Shown here: positions 19,828-30,252 of the stretch, in pieces
How the letters are laid out: each line of letters starts with the position of its first letter
Numbering within the stretch: the first letter of the stretch is position 1
NCBI GenBank assembly: GCA_021234155.1
Contig: JAJEKV010000095.1
Coordinates: 1,119,524-1,183,523 of the forward strand
Origin: Isoetes taiwanensis
Taxonomy: Eukaryota > Streptophyta > Lycopodiopsida > Isoetales > Isoetaceae
DNA length: 64,000 nucleotides
Direction of reading: 5' to 3'
Made by a program: the position numbers and the translations under genes
The notes under the pieces: generated by a model
Told to the model about the DNA's origin: nothing
Databases searched by the model: none
Seen by the model: the letters and a program-made list of their open reading frames with translations, nothing else

Positions 19828-19966
19828 TGTGATTTATAGTCACCACCATTGTCACTTTGCAATCTCTTCAATCGCCTGCCCGTTTGTGTTTCAGCCATTC
19901 CCTTAAGCTCCTTGAACTTAATTAATACCTCAGACTTGTTCTTGAGAATATAAACATGTGTATAAA
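19828..19966 (-). pseudogene. Ty1/copia integrase fragment
   Basis: The minus strand reads YTHVYILKNKSEVLIKFKEL and then ETQTGRRLKRLQSDNGGDYK. This is the copia integrase core with the second catalytic Asp in SDNGG. Copia similarity ends near 19966; the preceding DDFSR segment, visible in the copy at 52.6 kb, is replaced by unrelated sequence. The fragment is fused directly to the LINE relic. The same fusion in three places shows that the chimera formed once and was then copied. Confidence 0.85.
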
Positions 19967-20039
19967 GAACACAAAAATCGGCCGGATAGATAGGCTTGTC
20001 ATTCATCACAGCCGCAGAGGGGTAGCCGACTATAGGAAC

Positions 20040-20445
20040 AATATCAGGCTACCCCGAAAAAAAGAAATGTGCACAGGCAGTATAGAAGGGTAATGGCGAC
20101 AACTTCTCATCGGGATAAAAAACCCCGCCCTTTTGGGTTTTCGAGGAAAACCCTAATGAGATATGGTCGCCAGCAACCTTGAATGTGTTGCCTGGAGAAC
20201 CGAAGAAGATGGGTCGATGGCGAAGCCCCAAAAAAGCAGGACTTCGGAAGACGGCGTAAAACCTGCAAGCAACACAAAGAACCCTAAAAAACATCCGTGA
20301 ATGGTTAGAGAACATCAAACATGCATGGCAGTGACGAGGCAAGCCGCACAACAACAACAACATAGATGAAAAATCACCCGTTAGACGTTAGGAACTGTAA
20401 ACAAACATATATAGAAATAGAAAACAGCACCGAGAGGTGATAAAA
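20040..20445. other. LINE 3'-end-like segment with conserved hairpin
   Basis: AAAACCCCGCCCTTTTGGGTTTTCGAGG-type sequence at about 20118-20146 matches 22480-22506, in the 3' part of the LINE inserted in the methyltransferase gene. Both can fold as AAAACC..GGTTTT stems. The rest (20150-20440) was not recognised. AAGCATTCATTCATTCAATA near 20446 matches a motif near 18739. Confidence 0.4.
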
Positions 20446-20835
20446 AGCATTCATTCATTCAATAAAAGTGTTCATATTCTAATATTAATATAGTTATAAG
20501 GATGAGGGGGTTTCTCATGCCCCCTCATCCACACCCCATAGATGTATGCCCATGTGTTCCCCCTTAATCCCCACCGTCCACTAAGATATGAAAGGTGGAG
20601 ATCATGACAACTCATGGGGGAGTTATGCATGGGGACATGGATGGGCATGCATGGGGTCATGCATCCCATCTCTTATCCGTCGGATGAAGAGGGGGAGGCA
20701 GGATCCTGGCCGTCGAGTGTGCCTAAGAAGGTTTTAAGAAGATTCGTAAATTGGGGCAATCAATCTGAGCCATTCGTAAAAGGGGCATCAATTTGGGCCA
20801 TTGATTATATATATGGGAAAAATTTAATACCATAG
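20446..20835. other. Unclassified segment with strong hairpin
   Basis: TGAGGGGG (20503-20510) pairs with CCCCCTCA (20520-20527) over a 9-base loop. Downstream are clustered CATGGGG and CATGCAT words (20608-20665). It could be a small transposable element, but I found no matching ends. Confidence 0.35.
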
Positions 20836-21723
20836 TGCAGTGGCAGTCCTCTTCTCTAGGCCCTTGAATACTGTAGATTTGAAGATGTCGGATGAGATCG
20901 CAGAGTTACCCATTTGATGCATTATCTGCAGGTTCAATCTTTTTCTAAAGGAGAGTTTCCTGTTGAGAATTTCCTGTCGATGCTTCGCCCTCTTGTGTTT
21001 TCTTCCTTGGCTCATAGCTTCTTTAGTTTTTTGATGTGCCATACATGGACCCTCCATCATTTCTAGGCGAGATTGTCCTCCTGTTTTTGTTCTTTGCACT
21101 GGACCATTGGCATATCAGGTTCTTAATTTTGATTATTTCTGTCGAGTTTCAGAGCTTGAATCTTTCGCACTGATCCTTGGCTTGGTGCAGTAAATGAGGG
21201 TAGAAAGGGGCTCATCGCAATAGACAAATTCGCTCACCCACAGGTCTTCTTCTTAATCTGCTGAGAGATTCTGATGCATGAGATTTTTTCTTTCTTTCTT
21301 CTTTTTAACACGTACTATGTCTATTGTTCAGGAAATGTTCAAGGTCAGACCTGTTATGGGCATTATACTGGGGGGGGCAGGAGCATTCATATGCCAATCG
21401 CTAGTAGGTGTAAAGATCTTTGTATGGATGTTGTCGAGGAGTAAGCCCACAGTTTTGAAGATTTATAAGTACTTCGATAAGCTCCACTAGATTCTGCGAA
21501 AGCATTACCTTTAGCGTTTTAGAGGATACAACAGCATTGCAACCAGGTAGCTTTTACATAACCTAAATAGTCCAAATTTTAGAATATGATTTATGTCTTC
21601 GTGAATTAACCGTATATCAGAAGAAAGCATTTAGACTATTAAGTTTGCTCGTAATATGTGATTACCATTGTGGCATGTGTTCCATTATTTTGTTAGATTA
21701 AATCTTTTTTTATACGTCCCCAG
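20836..21723 (+). other. 5' flank or unrecognised early exons of the methyltransferase gene
   Basis: Several exon-like stretches exist, for example a frame containing FKVRPVMGIILGGAGAFICQ at 21332-21400, but none matches a protein I recognise. The first clear coding exon starts at 21724. Confidence 0.3.
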
Positions 21724-22377
21724 ACATACCAAAGGTGGTCTTAAAGAAGGGGAAGGCCCAGATATTTCGTGATGGGTCCACAGTGGTCTACAGTGGTGCA
21801 ATAGATTGCGTGCTTGGGAGGCCACCTCCAAAAATAGGAGATTCAGTGCTAGTAACAGATGGAAGTAGGAATCCAACTGCTTCAGTATCAATGTTCAGAG
21901 TACAGATAATGCAGAATCAGATAGATGCAGAGAGGTAGGCTTGCTTCTTTTTATTAACGAAGATATGGACATCAAATCCCAGTAGGTATTATGTCTAGCA
22001 GGGACCTTGCTGCAGTACTTGACATAGAAAGATGTATTGTTTCAAGAATATCTGAAGCTGCAAGCTTGAGAAGTTCTCTTGGTTTTCCATCTGCAGCTAC
22101 CACGGCCTTCCATTTTATAAATAGCGAAGGCGATGGGCACGTGCTTATCTCTTAGGTTGTTATATGTTGGCTGATAGTCATTAATTCAGCTCCAGTAACA
22201 CAATGTATACATTTTTACAGGTTGTCTGGCCTTATTGTTAATGTATTTGGGAACCATATCGTAGTTGCATCATCTGCAGCATGGGTTGAGAAATACCAAT
22301 CAGCAATTGAACAGGCCCTTGTGAAAGCAACAGGTAAAACATGCATTTCCTGGAGACCATCAAGAGAAGTTTTAAAG

Positions 22378-23093
22378 AATAGAATAGAATAGAATAGGTT
22401 TTTAGCGTCCACGGAGACCAATTGGCCTATGGGACCCAAACAAAAAGAGAGCAGCAAGCGTATTACTGACAGGATTAAAAAACCCCGCCCCGAACGGTTT
22501 TCGAGGGAAAAACCTTAGCAGTAATAAGCATGCTGGCATACTGTACAATTGCATATGACAGTTCAATACCGTCCCGTAGGATACAAACGAGTTCGTGCAT
22601 CCATAACCTCCTGGAGGTATGACCCCAACAATCCCACTGACGCCATAGTCAATAACTGATGCAATGGCTGGCCAGGCACTAGTAATCGAACATATTACTC
22701 TCGGACATGGGCAAATACTGGGCAGATCTGGAGGGTATGACATTCATCCTCAATCGCGCCCTGGTGGCAACACTGGCAAAGCCTTTGCTCTCGTGGTTCC
22801 CGAGCCCAACGTCCTGTTTCAATGCGGAGGCGATGTGCACCCGTGCGAATGGAAGCTATAAGTTTGCGCTTCTTCATGGGCAGCTGGGTGTAAAAGTACT
22901 GGTATGGGCCTCTTATGAGCCTAGGATTGACTTGCTGCTGATAGTATGGCAGCTTAACGTGCGTCAGAGCCTCTGCATCCCAGAGCTTGCGAAGGAAAGT
23001 AGCATCTAGATACAGTTTAAGTGTCTCGCGATCTTTCTTTGTCCTAACCTGGACGCATCTGTTTGCCTGCACACCCCAGCGTGAGAACCACTG
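22378..23093 (-). mobile_element. LINE 3' end inserted in a methyltransferase exon
   Basis: The minus strand encodes the C-terminal zinc-knuckle region of a LINE ORF2: ETGRWAREPREQRLCQCCHQ, then EDECH and ICP (CxxC..H..C). The minus 3' end is a pentanucleotide tail, (TATTC)n, seen as AATAGAATAGAATAGAATAG at 22378-22397. The copy is strongly 5'-truncated (716 bp). Host coding sequence ends at AAAG (22377) and resumes at AAG (23094), so a target duplication, if any, is about 3 bp. The CCCCGCCCC..GGTTTTCGAGG hairpin near 22480 is shared with 20118-20146. Confidence 0.85.
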
Positions 23094-23201
23094 AAGGAGG
23101 AGGGTATGGATCTTAAAGAGGCTGATATTCCTAGCAGGGAAGCTGGTGAGCTAATTCATGTAAAGCCCTTAAACCTTTGTTTCTAAGAAGTAAATTGATT
23201 A

Positions 23202-23223
23202 TTTTTTTTTTTTTTTTTTTTTT
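23202..23223 (-). other. Poly(T) run, probable minus-strand retroposon tail
   Basis: Twenty-two T residues are followed by TTTATTAAATAATAAAACA-like sequence, whose complement contains AATAAA-like signals. It lies in the methyltransferase intron 23160-23572. The other end of the insert and a target duplication were not found. Confidence 0.4.
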
Positions 23224-24016
23224 GTAGTCAAGATATTTATATTTTATTAAATAATAAAACAGGGTACATGACCTTATTAAAGGCTCCACAATAGGCCAGA
23301 TTCTATTTATTTCTCTTTACTTCTAACCTATGTTAGCTATGTTTGAATGTGTATAACATGTATGGTGGCAAGGGCCAGTTTTGTGGTGGTTTCAAAGTCA
23401 ATAAAAGTTAATAGAATGTCATGACAATCATTAGTGTAGAGCCAAACATTAGTACTGGATAGATGGTCACGTATATATTTTTGTTATATATTGAAACGAG
23501 GGAACTATAGTAACCCACTATACTGTCTCTTTTATCCCTCATTAGTGGTTTCTAGGCGTCCTGTTTCTACAGGTATTTGAGCATGGGATCACATATCAGG
23601 TATCTCTTCAAGGTAAAAAAATAGGATTTTATGTTGATCAGAGGGGCAATCGGCTTCTGGTACAGTCTTTATCAAATGGTAAGGCTGTACTTGATCTTAT
23701 ATTGTTATACTGGTGGGTTTGCTCTAAATGCCATGGTCGGAGGAGCGACATATGTCACAGGCAAGATTGGTTCTATGCTTAACAACTTATTGGCCTGCTT
23801 CTCTCTTAATCTAGCTTATCCTTTTATTTTTAGGAGTTGACTCGTCATCACCAGCATTGTAACTTGCTAATATAAATGCACGTCTCAACAATATTAATCA
23901 TGAGCACATCAAGTTCCACAAATCTTACATTACAGAATTTATGCGAAGTGCAATTGCAGAGAAAAAAATTATGGGACGTAGTCATTCTTGATCCACCCAA
24001 GCTAGCTCCAAAATTG

Positions 24017-24756
24017 GTTTGTTTCTATGGGGGTTGCTTATAAATGGGGTTGCTTCTAATGTCTGTATAAAGAGTCATCTAAGTAAAACTAATTGTGTCT
24101 TTTTTCGTTAGGCTATTTTCCTTTTTTGCATGGTCTAAATTTTAGATCTTGGATGACCCAGAGCTATGGCTAAACTTAGAGGCTAGAATCGTCTCCCGAA
24201 ATCCATGGTAGACTCTTACCTTTGTTGCTCTTAGACAATAGAACTTACCCTGCAATTCCTGTATTTTCGGCAAACAGGCAATCTGGGGGAGCCCAGATTC
24301 ACTTCGTTTCTTCCTATTCAATATCTACGAAAACAAGTGACCATGTCTTTGCCCAGTTTCGTGCTTCATCTCATTGCTTTTCCTCATTCTATTTTTTCTC
24401 CAAGATCCAAGCATGGTGAGCTGCCAGCATTCTATAACCTTTAAGTTCCTGGGAAATATCTGATTTCGAGCAGTTTAGTGGTATAATTTCTAAATTGGTC
24501 CATAAATTGTAAGCCCTAGTAATATTCCACACATTGGAGCAGTCACATCGCAAGATAAGAAAGGAGCAAAGGAGAATGAGATAATGAAAGCAGGATAAGT
24601 TTTTTGTTTTTTCTAGTGATGATCAAGTGCTGGAGGGATGTATGCTTGGCTGCTGGGAATATGTACAGGGCATTACTTATTGTGCTTTAATTGTGTACTT
24701 ATTTGACTTCTTAAGATCAGCTTGCAGGATTGAGCTTAGTTTTAAGCTTTGTTTAT
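24017..24756. other. Region after the last recognised methyltransferase exon
   Basis: The C-terminal exons of an RlmI-like gene (with the CSCSG motif) should be here, but I could not find them. Either they are lost or intron-rich and decayed, or the gene ends at a rearrangement. Confidence 0.35.
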
Positions 24757-24825
24757 GGCAATATGTAGAATATGCAGAATAGGATATGCAGAATATGTAG
24801 GATAGGATATGCAGAATATGTGACA
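24757..24825. repeat. Short degenerate tandem repeat
   Basis: ATATGCAGAAT and ATATGTAGGATAGG-type units of 11-26 bp alternate about five times, immediately before the LINE fragment. Confidence 0.7.
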
Positions 24826-25045
24826 GGGGGGGAATAGAGGATGAAAACCATATGATTAACGACTGCCCGATCTATGGGGACATCAGGGACAGATATAGAA
24901 ATATAAAGTGGGGGGAACCAATCCCGGGATGATGGCGATGTGAGGAATCGTTACGGGATCTGGCAGATGCGATCCAAAGAATGATGACCAGACACAGAGA
25001 GGTACACAGTGAAAGAGGGCTTGTAATATGATCTGTACAATACGG
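24826..25045 (+). pseudogene. LINE C-terminal fragment
   Basis: The plus strand reads EDENHMINDCPIYGDIRDRY, then a segment ending LADAIQRMMTRHREVHSERG. The E-D-E-x-H...CP motif matches the zinc-knuckle end of the minus-strand LINE at 22.7 kb. This is a second copy of the family, in the opposite orientation. It is a fragment with stops and no reverse transcriptase upstream. Confidence 0.65.
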
Positions 25046-25586
25046 GTCATATAGCCCCACACAAATTGCTCAGCTAAAAGCTGATTGATAACGACGCATC
25101 ACTGCACGGCCAAGAAGAACAAGGTTTAAAATGAAACGCACTTATTTAAGAAGTGCGTTTGAAAGATTCCTTTATAAAAATTGGAAACTTGAAAAAAATG
25201 GACAAAATAGGGAGCAAAATAGATTGTTGAGCAAATAGCATTCGAAATACCCCAAAAAAAGCAACATTTTTGAAGCCTTTTCATTTTTTAAGAAGGGCAA
25301 AAAAAAAAAAAGCTTGTTTTGAGGAGAGAGACATTACATTTAAAAACTCATTAAGTATTTGTTGTTGAAAATAGAAGGAAATATAGTTTTGTGTTTTTGC
25401 AAGCTTAATATAAGTACTAAGAAAATCAAACATAGAAAAGAAAGAGTGCGAAATCATGAATCAAAAAAAATTGTTCTAATTAAGCATTGTTGAAGAGACA
25501 AAGTTTTTTAGGTTGAGAAATCTTCATCAAAATATATTGAAATTAAGTAGCACATAGATTACAATGAAAGATAGTTTAAAATCTTT
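25046..25586. other. Anonymous AT-rich DNA
   Basis: No gene or repeat was recognised. There are A-rich stretches near 25255 and 25300. Confidence 0.4.
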
Positions 25587-25997
25587 GTGCGTATAAATTT
25601 ATCACGGGAGGTGGCTCTTCCCGTCCACAGGACTCTCTTTCCCCTTAGGATCGGTCTCTTGCGAGGTTATAATTGCGAGAGGCGCCCCTCCCGATTCAAT
25701 GGTGCAGTGCAGTACATTTCTCGGCTCGAGGCACCACGGGCTCGGATCGGCGAACTCCACCTCCTCATTTCTTCTTCCCGTAAGTGGAATTTTGGATTTA
25801 CGTATATGTGCCTTTTACATCGCCCGACACCATTTTTTGCTCCCAATTCCTCGTTTTCATCGGGGAAAGGATTCACAAGAGCTTATCACGGTCACGATGA
25901 AACTTATTTTGTCGGGTCTATGTCGGCGGAGACAACATTGCGCCCACAGCAAGAAGCAAAGCTGGCTTCAATGGTGCTGAGCGAGAAAATCGTCTAA
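25587..25997 (+). CDS. Unrecognised 136-codon frame, possibly an exon
   Basis: The frame begins beside a lone copy of the TATAAATTTAT motif (25591). It encodes a basic, Ser/Arg-rich product with no domain I know. GC content rises abruptly here relative to 25.0-25.55 kb, and an overlapping 93-codon frame exists. It may be an exon of the transposon-like region that follows, or chance. Confidence 0.2.
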   Translation: MRINLSREVALPVHRTLFPLRIGLLRGYNCERRPSRFNGAVQYISRLEAPRARIGELHLLISSSRKWNFGFTYMCLLHRPTPFFAPNSSFSSGKGFTRAYHGHDETYFVGSMSAETTLRPQQEAKLASMVLSEKIV

Positions 25998-26350
25998 GAT
26001 CCGGTCCCGGTGAGAAAACCACGTATCAAATTATTAATAAGTATTTGTGGCCCGATAATGGGACACCACGGCCTTGTCGGCCAATGGGTCTCTTAATTTT
26101 TGCAAAACCGCCGGGGGCGAAGCGCGTGCGGGGAGGAGTCTTTTCATTTGCGTATTAAAGTGAACCATGGTTTTTTGGCGTCTGCTTATTTGTAAAACCC
26201 TATGTGAAAATGCTTTCGAAACAACTTACTAAGCGCGGACCACCACCATGACCCTTAGCGTTTGTTTTAAGCACGCCAAAGCTTGACACAACAATGAAAT
26301 ATTAGTAAAATAAAAACAAGGAAAATAAGTTAGCTTCGATGTGGTGTGGC

Positions 26351-26482
26351 GGTATAAATTTATACCGGGGTTGCCTTGCGGTATAAATTTATCCACAGTA
26401 TTCTAGCCGATATAAATTTATCTGAGACATTGCCTTGCTATATAAATTTAAACCTTAGGCGGTTGTGGTATAAATTTATACC
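26351..26482. repeat. Palindrome array 1 (5 copies, about 29-bp period)
   Basis: GGTATAAATTTATACC or close variants start at 26351, 26380, 26409, 26439 and 26467. The intervening 12-15 bases differ. The copies at the ends are intact 16-bp palindromes; inner ones are altered on one arm. Confidence 0.9.
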
Positions 26483-26616
26483 GTGGAGTTACTAAAAGAA
26501 AAGCGTTAAATGTTAAGCTTACCAAATCACGGTTTTCAAAGCCGGCATTCTGAGACGGCTCCCATAGGTTTAAGCAGGCATTGTTTGTAGGTCGAATGGA
26601 AAATGATGACCCTCGG

Positions 26617-29420
26617 TTAGCGAGATAAGGTGACTTCCTTGAGGGCCTTCAAAAAGAGTGGACTTTGCGTCGTGAAAGCCTCCTCGTCAAAAGCGTCGTC
26701 CTTAATTTTTGAAACCATAGGGGAATATCGCAATGCATAATGTGAAGTTACGCTTCTCCAAAAGTGTCCCCGACCTCGTGCGGTCACCCTCAACAACTCG
26801 TACATGCGGTCGACCAAGCGTTGTAAATCTTTCATAAAAGTGTCAAAATTTGCTAGTGGCGACCTCCTTTCCTGTTCGATTGCCTTAAGTCTACGCCTCT
26901 CTTCCTTGGCCCTCTGAACCCGGGTTTAAAAATCAGTGCGGGGCCCCTTTTTCTTGTTACGTAAGAATATTGTGAGAAAAAGGCACAAACAAAGAACATA
27001 TTTTTAGCAAAACTTACCCGACCACTAAAGTTAACGGCGTGCTCTCTAATGATACTATCGATTAATTTACAACTTGGGTAGAAAGCTTGCACTCCTCCAG
27101 TCCTCTAGGTTTAAATTTTGCTTCATTAACTTCGGCTGGCGGTGACAATGTCTTCATTTGCAAAGAGAAACATGTTGTAAGACCAGAAAATGTAGAAGAA
27201 ACCACGGCATTGCAAATGTGGCTACGTCTTAGCTTCCTTGGCCATTTTAGATCTAATGTAAATTCCTTGGTACGACTTTTTTCAAAAGGCGAACAAAAAT
27301 TTCTTTGCTTTTTAATCCCCATAGCTGCGTCCGGTACAATGCTCATATTTTTTCTGTTTTAATTCTCCACCCTTTTTGGTTTTCCTGCGAAGACTTTGCT
27401 TGCTCTTTAAGCTCACCATCTTGAACATACAAAAATTCTTTCTTGAAGATCCCACACGTAAATGGACAAAGCGCCATTAGTTTAGTGTTGCTTAAGCGTA
27501 AGAGAATATGTTACCACGATCTACTTTCTAAATCATTATGTATGGTGTGTAGTCGCGGTATAAATTTATCACGATCCACGGATACGGTATAAATTTATGC
27601 TTGACTAAACCGCGGTATAAATTTATCTGCGCGACTAGGGGCGGTATAAATTTATACCTGGTGCCGATTATGATATAAATTTATACCATGCGGACGCGGT
27701 ATAAATTTTATCTGACTTAAACGCGGTATAAATTTATCTGCGACTAGGGGACGGTATAAATTTATACAGTGCACGGCCCGGTATAAATTTATACAGCTGA
27801 CTAGTCTTGGTATAAATTTATACCGTTGGGGCGCGATATAAATTTATAAATCACTATCGCGGTATAAATTTATCGCGGCCCGCGGTATAAATTTATACCG
27901 TCTTGAAGAGCACTTGTAACCGCGCTAAACATACTACAAAACATAGAAGAAGAGCATTTACTTACTTGACCATCTCGAATGCGGTGAAAGTAGTTATCGT
28001 ATTGCTTCTTTGCCATAATGGGCTTCTTATCATAGTCATAGGCGAGGCTGACACTCATCCAGCGGGGCTTTCTCGAAGCTCCTGCGGCTTGTTCTTTTGC
28101 TTTTTAAAATCCTCTCCATACATTTGTTTTAAATTCCCGCGTACTCCGCGTTGCATAAAGCGGATCTTGTCTATTAAACTCATTTTAATCTGAAGTCATT
28201 GTCGAGATTATGACTCACGGCAATGACTTTTGCTTCTTCATCGTTACACCAAGCGTATATATGTGCTTCAGCGGCTCTTCCACACGCCGTTCACGGCTTT
28301 CCTCTTTTGCTAGTTCTTTCCTTGCCTTGTAACTATGTGTGCCTCCAAACGTGGTATGTGTAATCTTGAAGTGACCTTCTTGTAATCTTTTAGTTGGTTG
28401 CCTTTGACTCTGTCCACCATAACAACTAGTGGCGACACATGGGCATGAGGATTTCTTCTCATTCTTTGTTTGATTATAGCCACATGTGCAGCATCTGACT
28501 TCCGGGACCTGTAGCACTCGACCCCATCTTCATTTTAGGTGGCCTCTTAATGGTGCTCAATGTCAAAGAAATAGTTTGCTTTAGCGGTTTTAGTGTCATT
28601 CACCCGGCTTGAGAATAGCACTTGATTTATCTGCGAGGCTTCACAACAATATCTGCTCCGGGGAGCCTACGAAGAGCTTACGTTGACTCCTCTATAGTCA
28701 AAGCCTTTGTGCCTCTAGATTTTTTTTTTGTAGGAGCACTGTGTATCTACTCTGAGGGAATGCTTTCTACCCTTTCCCTTTGTTACCCTTTGGTTCCTCT
28801 TCCTCTTCCTCTTCTTCTTCTACTTCCTCGTCCTTCTCTTCAAACTCTTAGTTAGGGTGGGGTACCACTGGACCTTTGACCAACTTTGTTTCTTAAAAAG
28901 CACTGGCCCGACATCAAAATGTCCACTATATCTGTAATGCGGGGTTAAGTTAGGAAGATGCCGGTATAAATTTATACGTAAAGACACTAAACAATACTTA
29001 CATGGCCACTCTTGTAATTGTCGATACGTACTCATGCACATCTTTGGGTTTGCACATGCTTATTGAAGCATTTTACTTTCAAAACGTGAAGACTTCCCCT
29101 TGTCATGCATGCACTTCATTAAGATTTCATCATCGACCTCTGTAGCAATAAGGTTGACAATTTGCCCGGCGGGGTAATAATCGTCGATCTTGTACTTGCC
29201 CTTCCACGATTGATGACACAAGTAAAGATGCGCCTCGGTGGGTTTGCTCTCTCTTGCACCCCGTGGGCGTTACCGCGTCAATCTTCGGTTCGTAATACGT
29301 GGCTCTATTGGTGCGACCTTTGATGGGCCCCTTGTTTACAAACCTGATCTTGGGGCTGGAAAAAGCGTAAAGAAGGCCATTTTTATGCAAAAAGGAACCT
29401 TTTAAGCCCTTTTGTAACAT
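26617..29420 (-). CDS. Unrecognised multi-exon gene, probably transposon-borne
   Basis: Minus-strand coding-like segments end in consensus donors: RVAM|GTAAGT (exon end 29002), GATGGTCAA|GTAAGT (27966) and GGTCGG|GTAAGT (27018). Segments include TEAHLYLCHQSWKGKYKIDD (about 29240-29180), a Cys cluster CCTCG..CPCVATSC (28490-28425), YDYDKKPIMAKKQYDNYFHR (28040-27980), KLIDSIIREHAVNFSG (27070-27022) and LQRLVDRMYELLR (26828-26790). Frames shift between segments and I could not join them into one protein. No family was recognised. Palindrome arrays lie in the presumed introns. The neighbouring DUF7869-type relic suggests a mobile-element context, but that is inference. Confidence 0.35.
27557..27898. 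repeat. Palindrome array 2 (13 copies, 22-30 bp period)
   Basis: Copies start at 27557, 27586, 27613, 27643, 27672, 27698, 27724, 27753, 27780, 27809, 27835, 27861 and 27883. The core TATAAATTTAT is almost invariant, while spacers of 8-16 bp vary. CTGCGCGACTAGGGG / CTGCGACTAGGGG recurs in two of them. The array lies just inside the presumed intron that starts at 27965 on the minus strand. Confidence 0.92.
28963..28978. repeat. Single dispersed palindrome copy
   Basis: One GGTATAAATTTATACG copy stands alone, about 25 bp inside the presumed minus-strand intron that begins at 29001. Confidence 0.8.
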
Positions 29421-29580
29421 AAAAGCAGTAAAAATAAAGAGTGAAAAAGAGCATAAAATCTACACTAAATTATCACTTTATTTGTGTTATTTAAGCTAAA
29501 AGCGCTTAAAGAATATTCTTTGAAATATTAAGGTTTTGCGACACTTCTTTAAGCACTAGACACCAAGATGGTTACGGATC

Positions 29581-29990
29581 GGTATAAATTTATCTGCTTC
29601 GACACGGCGGTATAAATTTATCTGCGAAACTTCCGATCGATATAAATTTATCTGCGGTGCTTTCGGCGGTATAAATTTATACCGTTCGAAACCGGTCGGT
29701 ATAAATTTATACGCATGGTGCTTTCGGCGGTATAAATTTATACCGTTCGAATTTCCGATCGGTATAAATTTATACCGCCCAGTGCTCGGCGGTATAAATT
29801 TATCGGCGTATTCTGGAGCGGTATAAATTTATACCTTCGAGCACCTAACGGTATAAATTTATACCGATCGAACTATATCGTATAAATTTATACCGCGTGT
29901 TGCAGGCGGTATAAATTTATACCGGTGGCTTCGTGCTCGGCGGTATAAATTTATACCGATCGAAATTACGATCGATATAATTTATACCGT
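29581..29990. repeat. Palindrome array 3 (14 copies, 30-bp period)
   Basis: Copies start at 29581, 29609, 29639, 29668, 29698, 29729, 29761, 29791, 29820, 29850, 29880, 29908, 29942 and 29974, with steps of 28-34 bp. Many are perfect GGTATAAATTTATACC. Spacers fall into recurring types (GGTGCTTTCGG, GTTCGAA..CCGAT, GATCGAA), giving a partly alternating higher-order pattern. Confidence 0.93.
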
Positions 29991-30252
29991 GGGCGCTACA
30001 CTCTAGCGATTAAAACAAAGAGAAACTAGAGCGATGCGGGTAGTAGACTTGCATTGGCCATGGCGGTATAGACCCGCGTATAGGCGTTCGAGAGAGCAAA
30101 TAAGGGGGTATATAAGCGCACCCCTTGGCGCCGACTCCGAGCTAGCATTATATAGAAAATAGGGTGGCAGCGGCAAAGTACCCTCTGCTAAGTCTTGCTT
30201 CATATAAGCTTCTCCATAAAGTTTTCAATACAAGTTAATGCGTGAGTTTTTA

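Larger units (their letters stand above)
21724..24016 (+). pseudogene. RlmI-like (class I SAM) rRNA methyltransferase gene, broken
   Basis: RlmI-family enzymes methylate C5 of cytosine in large-subunit rRNA; the plant version is probably organellar. Exon 21724-21934 is the PUA domain (KVVLKKGKAQIF, GRPPPKIGDSVLV) but lacks the usual GWG.YN segment. Exon 22002-about 22134 has FPSAATTAFHFINSEGD. Exon 22221-22377 has SGLIVNVFG, VVASSAAWVEKY and WRPSREVLK; it resumes at 23094-23159 as KEEGMDLKEADIPSREAG after a LINE. Exon 23573-23760 has GFYVDQRGNR and motif I (YCYTGGFALNA). Exon 23834-24016 has VDSS and the catalytic-loop motif ILDPPK. Defects: LINE in exon 3, +1 base near 23690, +1 A near 23967, Glu-to-stop (TAA) near 23861, and a poor donor (GG) near 22135. 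The 23761-23833 intron appears to be GC-AG. 3' exons were not found. Confidence 0.82.

Noticed and set aside
29581-29990. CRISPR-like repeat-spacer array
   Set aside because: The repeat is a short perfect palindrome, the spacers are 12-18 bp and recur as classes, and no cas gene or leader is present. The setting is eukaryotic.
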